Below are positions 29,393-40,000 of a stretch of 64,000 nt of DNA, piece by piece. The translations under genes were made by a program, and so were the position numbers. The DNA lies in the NCBI RefSeq assembly GCF_002968635.1, contig NZ_PVBN01000003.1, positions 248,001 through 312,000 of the forward strand, given 5' to 3'. The notes beneath the pieces were generated by a model that made no database searches, had not been told where the DNA came from, and worked only from the letters and a program-made list of their open reading frames with translations. Within the stretch, counting starts at the first letter, position 1. Each line of letters opens with the position of its first letter. This DNA comes from Neorhizobium alkalisoli (lineage in GTDB: Bacteria; Pseudomonadota; Alphaproteobacteria; Rhizobiales; Rhizobiaceae).

Positions 29393-29599
29393 CTATGAGC
29401 CGCCCGGCCCGCCTTCTGTCAGACGTTTACGTGCCTCTTGGGTAATCGTCACGCGCCGACATTCGACGACGAACTCGTCAGCGCCATCTGTGACCACCAG
29501 CTTTCCAACGGTCCGGACGAAGTCAAAAAAACGCTTCAATTCCTTATCCTGCTCGCTCAGCTCAAGGAATTCTGGTCGTATTGTGTTGGCCAAATCCAC
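29393..29599 (-). CDS. Small hypothetical protein upstream of the KAP gene
   Basis: A 68-residue frame starting with GTG, reading FLELSEQDKELKRFFDFVRT, then VGKLVVTDGADEFVVECRRV. It looks like a genuine small alpha/beta protein and lies on the same strand as the KAP gene with a 152-base gap. The ribosome site is poor, since AGAGG almost touches the GTG. Existence is moderately supported by composition and position; function unknown. Confidence 0.4.
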   Translation of the reverse strand: MDLANTIRPEFLELSEQDKELKRFFDFVRTVGKLVVTDGADEFVVECRRVTITQEARKRLTEGGPGGS

Positions 29600-29853
29600 C
29601 CTCTCAAATCAGAATTCCTTGCAGTCAGCTCGCTTTTGTAATCGGGCTTATAGGAGATTATGCCGGATTTGTTAACATCAAGAGGAGATGCTTGGCAACC
29701 AATCACATAAATGAGGGCTTATATATGTATTTCTAATTTATTATTTTGATGGATATGTAAATAGGGAATAAAAAGTAATATATTTATAGTTCTTGTAAAA
29801 TATTAACGTTTGATTGATCGTTTAATTCGGAAAGAAGCGTCATTACAGTTCGA

Positions 29854-30378
29854 GTGATGGCGATGACAGAAACTTATATTTTGGACACATGCGTTTTGAG
29901 TGAAGTCAGCAGAGACCGACCAAATCGCTCAGTGGTCCGATTTCTTGAGATGGCGGCAGAGTTGAAATTGCCCAGTGCGGTTTTGATGGAGTTCCAGCTT
30001 GGCATCACTGAGGCGTCGGCAAAGGACCCTGTTCGCGCAGTCAAGCTAAGTAACTGGTACCAGCGCGTGATGTCTGCCGGGTTTCCTATCTTGGATACGA
30101 CCAAAGAGGTTGCGGAGGTGTGGGGTATCCTTGCCGCTGATCCACGCCTGAGAAATCTGGTTGTTGGGCATGCCAAAGCAAAGAAACCACGTAACGGGCA
30201 GGACTTGCATATCGCTGCCTTTGCTCTTGTTCATCGGCTTCCCATCGCAACCATGAATGTGCGGGACTTTGAGCTGATTGATCGATGTTATCCACTGCCG
30301 GGCATCTACAATCCGATGGAAGAAAGTTGGCATGCTCGAATGAGCCCCCTGCCCTTCGCGGACATTCGAGAAATTTGA
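29854..30378 (+). CDS. PIN-domain protein (VapC-like ribonuclease)
   Basis: Predicted Mg2+-dependent RNase of 174 residues. PIN acidic residues are present: YILDTCVLSE near the N terminus, LMEFQLGI, GQDLHIAAFAL and TMNVRDFELI near the C terminus. VapC toxins of this type cut specific tRNAs or rRNA and are normally paired with an antitoxin, but no antitoxin gene precedes it: the upstream 250 bases are strongly AT-rich, with only a 16-codon frame at 29660. The start may be GTG 29854, ATG 29857 or ATG 29863. It could be an orphan toxin, a remnant, or a stand-alone defence RNase. Confidence 0.8.
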   Translation: MMAMTETYILDTCVLSEVSRDRPNRSVVRFLEMAAELKLPSAVLMEFQLGITEASAKDPVRAVKLSNWYQRVMSAGFPILDTTKEVAEVWGILAADPRLRNLVVGHAKAKKPRNGQDLHIAAFALVHRLPIATMNVRDFELIDRCYPLPGIYNPMEESWHARMSPLPFADIREI

Positions 30379-30409
30379 TACAGCAGTCTATGCCATGCGC
30401 GCCGATCTA

Positions 30410-30562
30410 TCAGCGGCAATCTTTTAGCCTGCTCGAAATCCAAAGCGCAACGAGGTGCTGGAGGTTCTTGGCCCCTACTCCCGCCTTGAGTCGCTCGATC
30501 CGATGTTCAATCGTCCGCGACGACAGCTCCAGCTTGAGTCCGATTTCTTTCTGCGCCCGCTC
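30410..30562 (-). pseudogene. C-terminal remnant of a LuxR-type regulator
   Basis: Fifty codons ending in TGA read ERAQKEIGLKLELSSRTIEH and then RIERLKAGVGAKNLQHLVAL. This is the recognition half of a LuxR-type helix-turn-helix (QKEIGxxLxLSxRTVExHxxRL). An in-frame TAG at 30563-30565 stands directly upstream, and no sensor domain follows, so the gene is a relic. Confidence 0.5.
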
Positions 30563-30666
30563 CTACGAAAATTTCTGTTTCCCCTGCCTGGTCCTCTGGC
30601 GGGACCGCTTGACGGTTGGGTAAGTTTCGCGGGCCATCATGACCGTGGCAGCCGGGGGATGGCTGC

Positions 30667-31395
30667 TTACCGCCTCCGGTAATGTCCGCGCACATAATGG
30701 CCGTTTCGATAATGCCCACGGACGTACGTTGAGCCACCACTATAACGTGGCGATGCCCAAGAACTATATCCATCGTACCCACCTGGCCGAGACGCAGCGC
30801 TACGTGCGCCGCAACGACGTCCAGCCGCGTCGAGGCTTTCCGGCGTCGGACAATTACCGGTGTAAACACGCCCCGAGGACACACCGCCGTAAGATGGCAG
30901 ATAGGTCGTTGAATAGGTTACAGGTACTGACGAGTTCGAGGCCAAGCTAGATGATCCGGTACTCGGCTGCATACCGAATCCACCGGCCGCCCCCAGGGAA
31001 GCCAATTCCGATGTACCGGTCAGCGATGGCTGGAGCACACTGCTTGCTTGATCACCAAAGGCGACCGGCCCACGTCCACCGTCCGCTAACAAGACGGTTC
31101 CTGACCCCCCTCGACCGCCGGGAGACCGAAGAACGGTTATCGTTCCGTATCGACCATCCGAGCACCGGAAGGGAGCGGACAGTGTCGGACGAGTGTCGAG
31201 CGCGTCGTAAGTGCCAGAGCATCCGACCGAACCACTCGGATTGTTAACGGTAAACGTCCCTCCAGATACCGCAGCCGTCGTCGTTCCGATTAAAGCTTCA
31301 CCGCTATCCATCTTTACTGCGGCGGGAACTGTCAGCGATCCGCAGCTAGCCAGCAACAGTGGCAAGAAAGCCACCACTCTCCAAGTTTTCCACAT
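30667..31395 (-). CDS. Putative outer-membrane or periplasmic lipoprotein
   Basis: Protein of 242 residues with a lipoprotein signal peptide: MWKTWRVVAFLPLLLASCGS, with the lipobox ending at Cys18. The N-terminal half has a compact region (ALIGTTTAAVSGGTFTVNNP, then CSGTYDAL). The C-terminal half is rich in Gly, Ser and Tyr, and ends with a repeated YVRGHYRNGHYVRGHYRR motif. Cys pairs (C in VGCSGTY and FRCSDGR) could form a disulfide. The function is unknown. It lies divergent from the ClpB-like operon across about 200 bases and is the only exported cargo protein. Confidence 0.7.
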   Translation of the reverse strand: MWKTWRVVAFLPLLLASCGSLTVPAAVKMDSGEALIGTTTAAVSGGTFTVNNPSGSVGCSGTYDALDTRPTLSAPFRCSDGRYGTITVLRSPGGRGGSGTVLLADGGRGPVAFGDQASSVLQPSLTGTSELASLGAAGGFGMQPSTGSSSLASNSSVPVTYSTTYLPSYGGVSSGRVYTGNCPTPESLDAAGRRCGARSAASRPGGYDGYSSWASPRYSGGSTYVRGHYRNGHYVRGHYRRR

Positions 31396-31597
31396 TGGTA
31401 ATCCCCAACCCAGGAGAGCATCATGTCATAGTTCAACACTGAGTCGAGTCGATTCCTATAGATCGAAGCTAGCCGTCATCCGGCGATTACCCTCAACAAG
31501 CAACTCAAATTTCTGAATCGAACCGCTGCGTAACATCTGCTTCTCTATGGCCAACTTGCGGTAGAGGGCGTAACATCCGGCAATCTTGGGGGATGAA

Positions 31598-33433
31598 GTG
31601 ACTACCGTGCATTTTGAAAAGCCGCGATGGATTCGAGACTTACGCAGATTTCTTCCATTGAAGAGCCAGTTCGTCATAACTGGCTGCGTCCGCGATCTCC
31701 AGGCACGTGAGGTAAGCGATGGCGTTGTCGCCGCCCTGTCCCTCATCAACTGCTTGGAAAGCGAACTGCGGGAGGTCGGCTACAGTGACGTAGTCACGTT
31801 TCGCCCCTTCTCAGGCTTCAGCCTGCCGTCGGGCGGATCAGCCGAACAGCTGACACAGGTGATGACAAGGCACGGCCTCGGTTCTGAGAACCCCTGCGGA
31901 CACGGCATCGACGCTCTCGCCGCCGCTATTGATCCGTTCGTTCAGTCAAACGAAGCGCCCGCCGCCCTGATTATTGATTTCGCATCTAGGCTGGTGAATC
32001 GGCTTGATGTACTTTCGTCGGCGGAACAGGGTCTGTTCACGAGAGCCCAGATCGCTTCCCACACCGCCCGCCCTCGTCCCGGTGGCCCGACGCGAGCACC
32101 ATTCTACAACTCGATTATCTGGGTAGCAGATCGCGAGACCGATCTTCCCGGCTGGCTGACCCTAGAAAATCCACGCATCCGGCACATTAGCATTCCTGTT
32201 CCCGATAGCATCATTCGTAAGTCAGTTGCGCCGATGATGCTGCGAACCTTGCCTGACGCCCCCGCAAGCGGCAGTCCCGAGCTGGCCGCCCAGGCTGACT
32301 TGTTCGTGAACCTGACTGAGGGACTTCTTCTCGCTGATCTCAATTCAATCGCGCAGCTCGGCCGAAGCGAGGGCATCAGTGTTGCTGAAATCGCTGACGC
32401 TGTCCGCCGATACAAGGTCGGCGTGACCGAGGACCCTTGGAAAAGAATTGACCGCTCGAAGATTGCTGCTGCGGAAGGTTTCGTCCGAAACAGGGTCAAG
32501 GGGCAGGACCACGCCGTCCAGCATCTGGTGGATATAATAAAGCGTGCGGTAACTGGCGTCGGCCGCTCGAATGCAAGTGGCCGCCCGCGAGGAGTGGCAT
32601 TCCTGGCGGGGCCGACAGGGGTCGGGAAAACCGAGCTGGCCAAGACAGTAACGAGTTTGCTGTTTGGGGATGAATCTGCCTACATCCGCTTCGACATGTC
32701 CGAATTCAGCGCCGAGCACGCCGACCAGCGCCTGATCGGAGCGCCTCCTGGATATGTGGGATATGACGCTGGCGGCGAGTTGACCAATGCAATTCGCGAA
32801 AGGCCGTTCAGTGTCGTTCTTTTTGACGAGATCGAGAAAGCCCACCCTCGAATACTCGATAAGTTCCTGCAGGTGCTCGATGATGGGGTGCTGACATCGG
32901 GACGTGGGGATCGGGTCTATTTTTCCGAGGCGATTATTCTATTTACGTCGAACCTCGGCATCTACCGGACTGATGCGACAGGGCAACGCGTCGCTAATGT
33001 TGGACCAGCCGATAAACGAGACGTACTGACCGCGAAGGTCCGACAGGAGATCGAAAACCACTTCAAGCTGGTTCTCAACCGTCCCGAGATACTCAACCGT
33101 ATTGGCGAAAACATCATCGTTTTCGACTTTATTCGCAGAGATATCGCCGAGCAGATTTTTGATCAGCAGGTTGAACGGCTGCTTTGGGACACTCGCGCAC
33201 TTGGTTTCGATGTTACTCTTTCGACTGCGGCTCGGGAAAGCTTGCGTGATCTATGTCTTTCCGACCTTTCGAATGGCGGGCGCGGTATCCGCAACATGAT
33301 CGAGGCTTATCTTGCCAATCCCTTGGCCCGCGCGGTCTTCGATACCGGCAAGTTATCCGGTTCCTTCGAGATCACCAATCTCGTCGTAGGCGATAAAATC
33401 AATCTCATGGTTGAGGAACGGAGCGTCTTATGA
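31598..33433 (+). CDS. ClpB/ClpA-D2-like AAA+ ATPase, first gene of a four-gene operon
   Basis: Unfoldase-type AAA+ protein of 611 residues. The C-terminal half from about residue 300 is a class II Clp module: GPTGVGKTELAKTV (Walker A, near 337), FDMSEFSAEHADQRLIGAPP (pore-loop and substrate region), VVLFDEIEKAHPRIL (Walker B, near 406), sensor TSNLGIY, arginine-finger region NRPEILNRIGENIIVF and a ClpB-type C-terminal domain. The N-terminal 300 residues are not a Clp D1 domain: they include WIRDLRRFLPLKSQFVITGC and AALIIDFASRLVNR, which resemble a degenerate P-loop-like fold without Walker residues. GTG 31598 has GGGGG 5 bases upstream; TTG 31586 is an alternative. ATGA overlap with the radical SAM gene. 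Confidence 0.85.
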   Translation: MTTVHFEKPRWIRDLRRFLPLKSQFVITGCVRDLQAREVSDGVVAALSLINCLESELREVGYSDVVTFRPFSGFSLPSGGSAEQLTQVMTRHGLGSENPCGHGIDALAAAIDPFVQSNEAPAALIIDFASRLVNRLDVLSSAEQGLFTRAQIASHTARPRPGGPTRAPFYNSIIWVADRETDLPGWLTLENPRIRHISIPVPDSIIRKSVAPMMLRTLPDAPASGSPELAAQADLFVNLTEGLLLADLNSIAQLGRSEGISVAEIADAVRRYKVGVTEDPWKRIDRSKIAAAEGFVRNRVKGQDHAVQHLVDIIKRAVTGVGRSNASGRPRGVAFLAGPTGVGKTELAKTVTSLLFGDESAYIRFDMSEFSAEHADQRLIGAPPGYVGYDAGGELTNAIRERPFSVVLFDEIEKAHPRILDKFLQVLDDGVLTSGRGDRVYFSEAIILFTSNLGIYRTDATGQRVANVGPADKRDVLTAKVRQEIENHFKLVLNRPEILNRIGENIIVFDFIRRDIAEQIFDQQVERLLWDTRALGFDVTLSTAARESLRDLCLSDLSNGGRGIRNMIEAYLANPLARAVFDTGKLSGSFEITNLVVGDKINLMVEERSVL

Positions 33434-34083
33434 CGTCCATCGACATATCGCGACTTCATTTCCCAATCACGACGCTCGGGCCTGGCAGGCGCGTCGGCAT
33501 CTGGTTTCAGGGGTGCTCGATCCGTTGTCCCGGTTGCATTTCGGCAGACACCTGGGCGACTGGCCGAGGACGGACCACCGTCGATGACGTTCTGAAAGCA
33601 ATCACTCGTTGGGCGCGAAAGGCCGATGGAATCACTGTTTCGGGTGGCGAGCCTTTCGATCAACCTGAGGCTCTCCTTGAGCTATTGCGAGGTCTGCGCG
33701 AGCGAATCGCGGGTGACATCTTGGTCTATAGCGGCCATCCCCGCGAGGCGCTCGATTCTCGCTTGGCCATGATGGATGGACTGATCGACGCCCTCATCAC
33801 CGATCCGTTCGAGATTGATGAGCCGAATACACTGGGGTTGCGTGGCAGCGACAATCAGCGGCTTCACTTGTTGACGCCAATGGGTCGCGCTCGGTTCAAA
33901 ACCGACAGTGATGGCTTTTCCGCGCGCCGCTTCGATTTGATGATCGATGATTCAGGCGAGGTTTGGATGGCGGGAATTCCTGGTCGGCACGACTTCAAGA
34001 ATCTCGCCGGACTGCTCAACACGTTCGATACCTTCACAACCACCCAAGATCGTTCCGTTTCGAAAATCGCTGCATCAAAATGA
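33430..34083 (+). CDS. NrdG-like radical SAM protein (single-domain activase type)
   Basis: Predicted [4Fe-4S] S-adenosylmethionine enzyme of 217 residues. Cluster motif CSIRCPGC has cysteines at 29, 33 and 36 (CX3CX2C), preceded by GIWFQGC and followed by ADTW as in anaerobic ribonucleotide reductase activators (NrdG). SGGEPFDQ is the SAM-binding GGE motif. The C-terminal part (DFKNLAGLLN) is not family-typical. No glycyl-radical enzyme is nearby, so the substrate must be something else, possibly a product or protein of this operon. It overlaps both neighbours by ATGA. Confidence 0.85.
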   Translation: MTSIDISRLHFPITTLGPGRRVGIWFQGCSIRCPGCISADTWATGRGRTTVDDVLKAITRWARKADGITVSGGEPFDQPEALLELLRGLRERIAGDILVYSGHPREALDSRLAMMDGLIDALITDPFEIDEPNTLGLRGSDNQRLHLLTPMGRARFKTDSDGFSARRFDLMIDDSGEVWMAGIPGRHDFKNLAGLLNTFDTFTTTQDRSVSKIAASK

Positions 34084-37000
34084 TCAGATATTGCCCGAAC
34101 TGCCAAACAGAACGTCCGCTCAGCGAATTTTACTGCGAGGGCCAACTCGCCGACGGGCAAACCTGCAATTGGGACCTCTCAAGCGTCGCAATTCGACCGC
34201 CCGGAGCAGGCTCGACGGAACTGTTGTCGCGACCGTCCCCCGTCTCTGGTAACGAAGCGGTTGTGCAGGAAGCGCCAACCGGAACCTGCCCGAACGGCCA
34301 TCACGTTGATGAAGGCGATCTAATTTGCATGATTTGTGGCGCGGAGGTCGTGCCAAGTTCAGTGTCCGCACCAGCGATCATCGCAACCGAACCCGACACT
34401 GGTCCTCGCACGGACGCGCTACCGACTGAGATCGGTGCCTGGGAGTTTCAACATCGTCTCTCTAATGCGAGTTCAGTGCGAGAGGTATTCATCGCCCGAC
34501 ACCGGGATGATGGCCGTGAAGCTGTGCTCGAATTATATACCCCCGGTTCCGAGCCCGACCGAGCCGTCCAGGACGCGCTTTCGACGATGCCACTGGACCA
34601 TCTCCCCAAACTGATCGAGTTCGGCCGTTGGCAAGATCGTCCATTCGAGGTTCGAGAGAATGTCGGTGGTGGAAATCTTCTTGCACTGAAAATCGCGTCA
34701 ACCGATTTCGATGGCATCAAAGCCGTGGCGATAGAGCTTGGTCGAGCACTCGCGTCATTTTCCCAAGCAGGCCTCCGTCATCGTGATCTGCGGCCGGAAA
34801 ATGTTCTGATCAGAACACGCGATCCCCTTGACCTCGTCATCACCGGGTTCGGGTCCGCGCGTTTGTCGGACTTCGACCTCGATGTCGTCGCACCACTCGA
34901 AACAACGCGATACATGGCTCCTGAAGCCATCGCGGGGGGCGTAGCCGCCGCTTCCGACTGGTGGAGCCTCGGTATGGTTCTCCTCGAACTCGCCACGACC
35001 GGTTCCTGCTTTGAAGGCGTAAATCCACAGGCCTTCTTGATCAACGTGCTGACGAATGGTGTCGATGTACCGTTCGATCTCGACCCTTCGCTGCGTCGCC
35101 TGCTGCTTGGGCTGTTGGCTCGCGACCATCGCACGAGATGGCAATGGGATGAGATGCGCCGCTGGGCCGACGGCGAGGACGTCGCGCTACCGCCCGAGGC
35201 AACCGTCGCCCCATCCAGCGGGGACGAGACCAGTCAAGCAAGCATCCAACTCGGCGGGAAGGCATTCCATCGCCCGTCCGCTTACGCACTGGCCGCAGCG
35301 GAACCCGCTAACTGGGACGAAGCACGAACTCAAGCTGTTCGGGGTGCACTCGTCGCGTGGGCGGAGGAAGCCAATGTCGGAAGCGCCGAACTTTCCGGTT
35401 TAAGAAGGCTTTCGCACACCGAAGACATCTCAGAAGACTTCCGGCTAGCCTTGGCGCTGAAGGTTCTTCACCCATCGATGCCGCTTGTCTTGAAGGGCAA
35501 CATCATCACGCCCGGATGGCTCCTTGATCACCCGGAGGAAGCCACTCATCTGGTCTTTGGCGCGGCCACGGAATTTCTCGCAAGGTTGGGTGCCGAGGAG
35601 TGGCTTTCAAAACTGCGCCAACGCGGGGCGGCGGTCAGGGCAAGAGCGAAACAGTTCGAAATCGCCCTCAATGAAGACGAACTGAAAATTCATTTGCTTT
35701 CGACCTCCAGGGCTCGTCTTGCCGCCCTATGGGGCGAAAAGCGGAAGCTGCTTCCAGACACCGATCACCCAGGTTTGAACTCGCTGCTGGAACGCCGCCA
35801 GACGACAGAGGAGGATTTCATACTCCTCCTTGCTGCAGAAGTCAGCCAATTCCGGTCAGCGGACGAGATTTTGTCCGAGGCGGAACAGACGGCGGCGCGC
35901 GCGGGCGTACCGGATTTCGACCGCGTCAGCGCGGCAGAGTTTCTGTCCAGTTCGAGGCGCGATCTCCACAAAATGATCGACCAGAGGCTGGAGGGGTTTG
36001 CGCGATCAGGCATCGTCCGGGTCGACGAATGGGCGGATCAATTCCGACTTGATCGCCGCATATCGTTGGACAGGGTTCTGGTCCTTCTCTCGATCCCTGA
36101 AGAACGGTGGCACGAGCCGCCGAAGCAGTCCTATGTCTCGACGCTTCTCGACTACTTCTCGAAGAAAATTGCCGGGAGCATCCTGCGCGGCGCGCTTACC
36201 CGTATGACCATCGGTAAGACGACACCGCGCGTCGATCTCATGGAACTCGACACGGTCCGCCGTCCCGCCCCCGCCCTGCTCGACCTCATTCTCGCCCGAA
36301 CAGATCGATACGAAAGCCTCGATCCGGCAGCTTTCATGACGTCGGAAACCCTTGAAAGGCGCATGAGGGCGCTCCATCAGCACTCCCTCCTCTACAAGCG
36401 CGACACCGGCATCGACGGCCTCTATCTGGGCTTTCCGTTTCTGATCCACCGCGACGACCGGACAAAGCCTAAAATCGCTCCGATCTTGCTTTGGCCGATC
36501 AGGCTCGTTCCTGAAGTTGGAAATCGTGGCCACGCGACAATCGCGTTCGACCGGGAACGTGAGGAAGTTCGCCTCAACCCAGCATTTGAGGGCATGATCG
36601 GATTGGAAGCTTCACGTCGCTGGCAAGAAGCCACGAATGATCTCCTGGGTCGCGCGACCTTGACCACCGCCGACGTCGTGGACGGGTTCGCCGCGCTTGC
36701 CGACCCCATCGGAAGGAGATTGGTGGGCCTCCCTGGAAAGGACGTGAACACCGAGATGGGCCGTCCAAAAGTCGCTTGCGCCGCGACGCTGTTCCATCTG
36801 GCCTACATGGGTCAGGCGATAGTCGAGGACTTGAGGCACCTAAAGAGCCGCCCGCTCGACGCCACCGCCTTGCAGACAGCGCTGAAGGTGACGGATGCCC
36901 CGCCTCCGACGCGTGCCACTGAGCGGATTCCAGAAGTCGAGAAATTCTTCACGGTGGCAAGCGATCCGTCGCAGGAGGCGGCCGTCATCGAGGCCCGCCA

Positions 37001-40000
37001 GGCCCCCGGCCTACTTATCGAAGGGCCTCCAGGCACGGGCAAAAGTCAGACCATCGTCAACATGGTTGCCGACGCGATTGGCCGCAAGAAAAGCCTGCTC
37101 GTGATCTGCCAGAAGCAGGCGGCCCTGGAGGTTGTGAAAAAGCGGCTGGAGGCAGAAGGCCTCGAAGATCGGATATTCATGATAACCGATATGAATAAAG
37201 ATCGGGAACCCGTCCTGAAGGCGGTCCGTGATCAAATTGAATCTCACCGCGCTGGCTACGGCAATCAATCCTGGCGAAGAGATAGGCAGCTGGTGGCGCA
37301 GAGGATCGAAAGCCTGGAGGCTGATCTCGACCGCCATCACTCGGCGATGCATGACGAGGACAGCGCGTCGGGATTGTCCTATCGCGGCGTCCTTGGTGAA
37401 TTGCTTTCTGTCGAAGGGGATCGGCCACCAGTCGACGTTCCGGCTTTACGGCGTGTTCTTGCGCCACTCACCGCCGAGGAAGTCTATGCCTTGGAGGACG
37501 TCTGTGGACAGAACGCGCGCCTTTGGCTCCCTTCCAGATACGAAGGTAACGCGCTGCAGCCGTTAAAGATATTCCAACCTGACGCGGCGACAGTCGAGGC
37601 GTTCATCGCTGATCTCACTGCTCTCAGGAACGCCGAAAATCAGAGGCAGACTGTCTATCGACGCACCGAAGGTGCGTTGCCGATGGATGAGCCTGAACTG
37701 TATCAACGTTGGTATGCAGATCACGATGCGGAGTTTCAGAACCTCGACGCCGAAGAAAGGATGGAGCTGAGCAGGTGGTACGGAATTTGCTCCCGCGACG
37801 CAACGAACGAATCCCGCGCGACGGCAATAGTGAAACAACTTGTCTCCGCCCGGAATGAATTCGAGAACGGACCGGGCCGACCTCCCGCGCCGGAGTATTC
37901 AGCGGCGATGACCGCCCTGGGAGATCGCGAGCTGGAGGAAACCATCCTGCTCGCGAAAATGGTTCTCAGGAAACCGTCATTCCTTGGACGCCTTAACCCC
38001 ATGCGCTGGTCGCGCGCCCGAGCGCTCGTACGCCAAATCTCAGGTCTCCACCTCGACCCAAGGGAAGTTCAAACGTTCTTCGATGCGGCCGTGTGGGAGC
38101 TGTGGCTAAGACCACAGAGACTGGCGCTCGCTGATATCCTTCGCGAGATCGGCGAAGATGGACTTGTCACCGAGAACATACCCGCGTCTGGGCTGGCGGC
38201 GATAGCCGCGCAAAAGGCCACCGCCCTGTGGAAGGTCCAATCGCTCTCGGATGCTATCAAGACCTTTCCCTCCCGGACGCGGATGGAGGCCGTTGTGAAG
38301 GCCTCATCGCTTCAGGAATATCAGAACCTGAGGAGTAGCGCCGAACGCGCCTACGAGCGATATGAGGCCAAACAATTCAATCACGCGGCACTCTCAAATG
38401 CCGAACAGTGGTTTGAAATCAACTGGGTCGGTGAGCGTGAGGCCGCCATCAATCTTGATGGCACTAACGCCTACGAAATCGGGAAAATTTCCGAGGCGCT
38501 GCCGGTGCTTGAACCCTTCCAACGCTTCCGTCTTCGGCAGAACGCGATTCCCGCAAAGGCGATGGAGGTCTTTGCACATTTACGTGGTGTCGCGGATGCG
38601 CTCGCGTCGCTACCGGCGCATCAGCTCGAAGAGGATGTCCGACGGATCATTCGGCGAGAAGCCCTTCTCGCGACGAAGGTCCGCCTTGAAACGGAGACCC
38701 CTTCCCTGCTGTATGAATCTACGGAAATCCAGAACAAAGTCAGATCGCTCGCGGAAGCCGACGTTCAAATGAGGCGCGTCAATCGAACTCTACTCACAAA
38801 GGGCATCGATTTTTCGAGGATTGCGTCTGAACGGGAGTGGGAACCGATAACGAGACTGCGCGGCCAGAGGGCTCAGCGCCTTCGTGAGTTCCTGGAGAAG
38901 GGCACGGACCTTGGTCTTATGGAGCTTCGCCCGGTTTGGCTAATGAACCCCGATGTCGCCAGCCGCGTCCTTCCTCTGCGAAAGGGCATGTTCGACATCG
39001 TCATCTACGACGAGGCGTCTCAGATGCCTGTCGAATACTCCCTACCCTCATTGTATCGTGGCCAGGTCATGATAGTCAGCGGCGATGAAAAACAGATGCC
39101 GCCGACCGCCTTCTTCAATAGCAAGGTCGAGAACGACGAGGCGGATGCATTTGACGAGGATATCGAAGACGATGCCTCGGAAGCGGAGCGTGATTCCTTT
39201 AACGAAACCTGGAACCGCCGCGAGATCAAGGATTGTCCGGACCTTCTGCAGCTCGCGAAATCGGTGCTCCCAACCACGACTCTTCAAATTCACTATCGAT
39301 CCGCGTATCGCGAACTTATCGGCTTTTCAAACGCCTCGTTCTACGCCAACCGATTGAACGTACCGGTTCGCCATCCCGATGAGGAAATCCAGCGCGCCAA
39401 GCCAATCGAGGTGATCCGCGTTGACGGCGTCTACGAGAACCAGACGAACAAGGCTGAGGCGGAAAAGGTCGTCGAAACCCTGGCTGAGATATGGAACAGG
39501 GGTGGCAAGACACCGACAGTGGGCGTCGTGACGTTCAATCGAAAGCAGGCTGATCTAATCGAGGACGCCCTGGAGGAAGAAGCGGAGCGCGATTCCTGGT
39601 TCGGAGGAATGCTCGCGAAGGAACGAGACCGCGTCGAAGGAGGCGAGGACGTCGGTTTCTTCGTCAAGAACGTCGAAAACGTCCAGGGTGACGAACGGGA
39701 CTTTATCATCTTCTCGTCCACCTTCGGCCGAAACGCGCAAGGCAGCTTCCGCCGCAATTTTGGTGTTCTCGGCCAGAAGGGCGGCGAACGTCGCTTGAAT
39801 GTCGCTGTCACCCGGGCCCGCTCGAAGGTGGTAATGATCACTTCTATTCCCGTTGGCGATGTGTCCGATATGCTTTCCAGCAGACGACGCCCATCGATTC
39901 CACGTGACTACCTGCAAGGCTACCTCGAATATGCAAGAGCCATGTCGGCGGGCGAATTTGAAACGGGACGCGGGCTTCTCGGACGGCTTGTCACGGAGAG

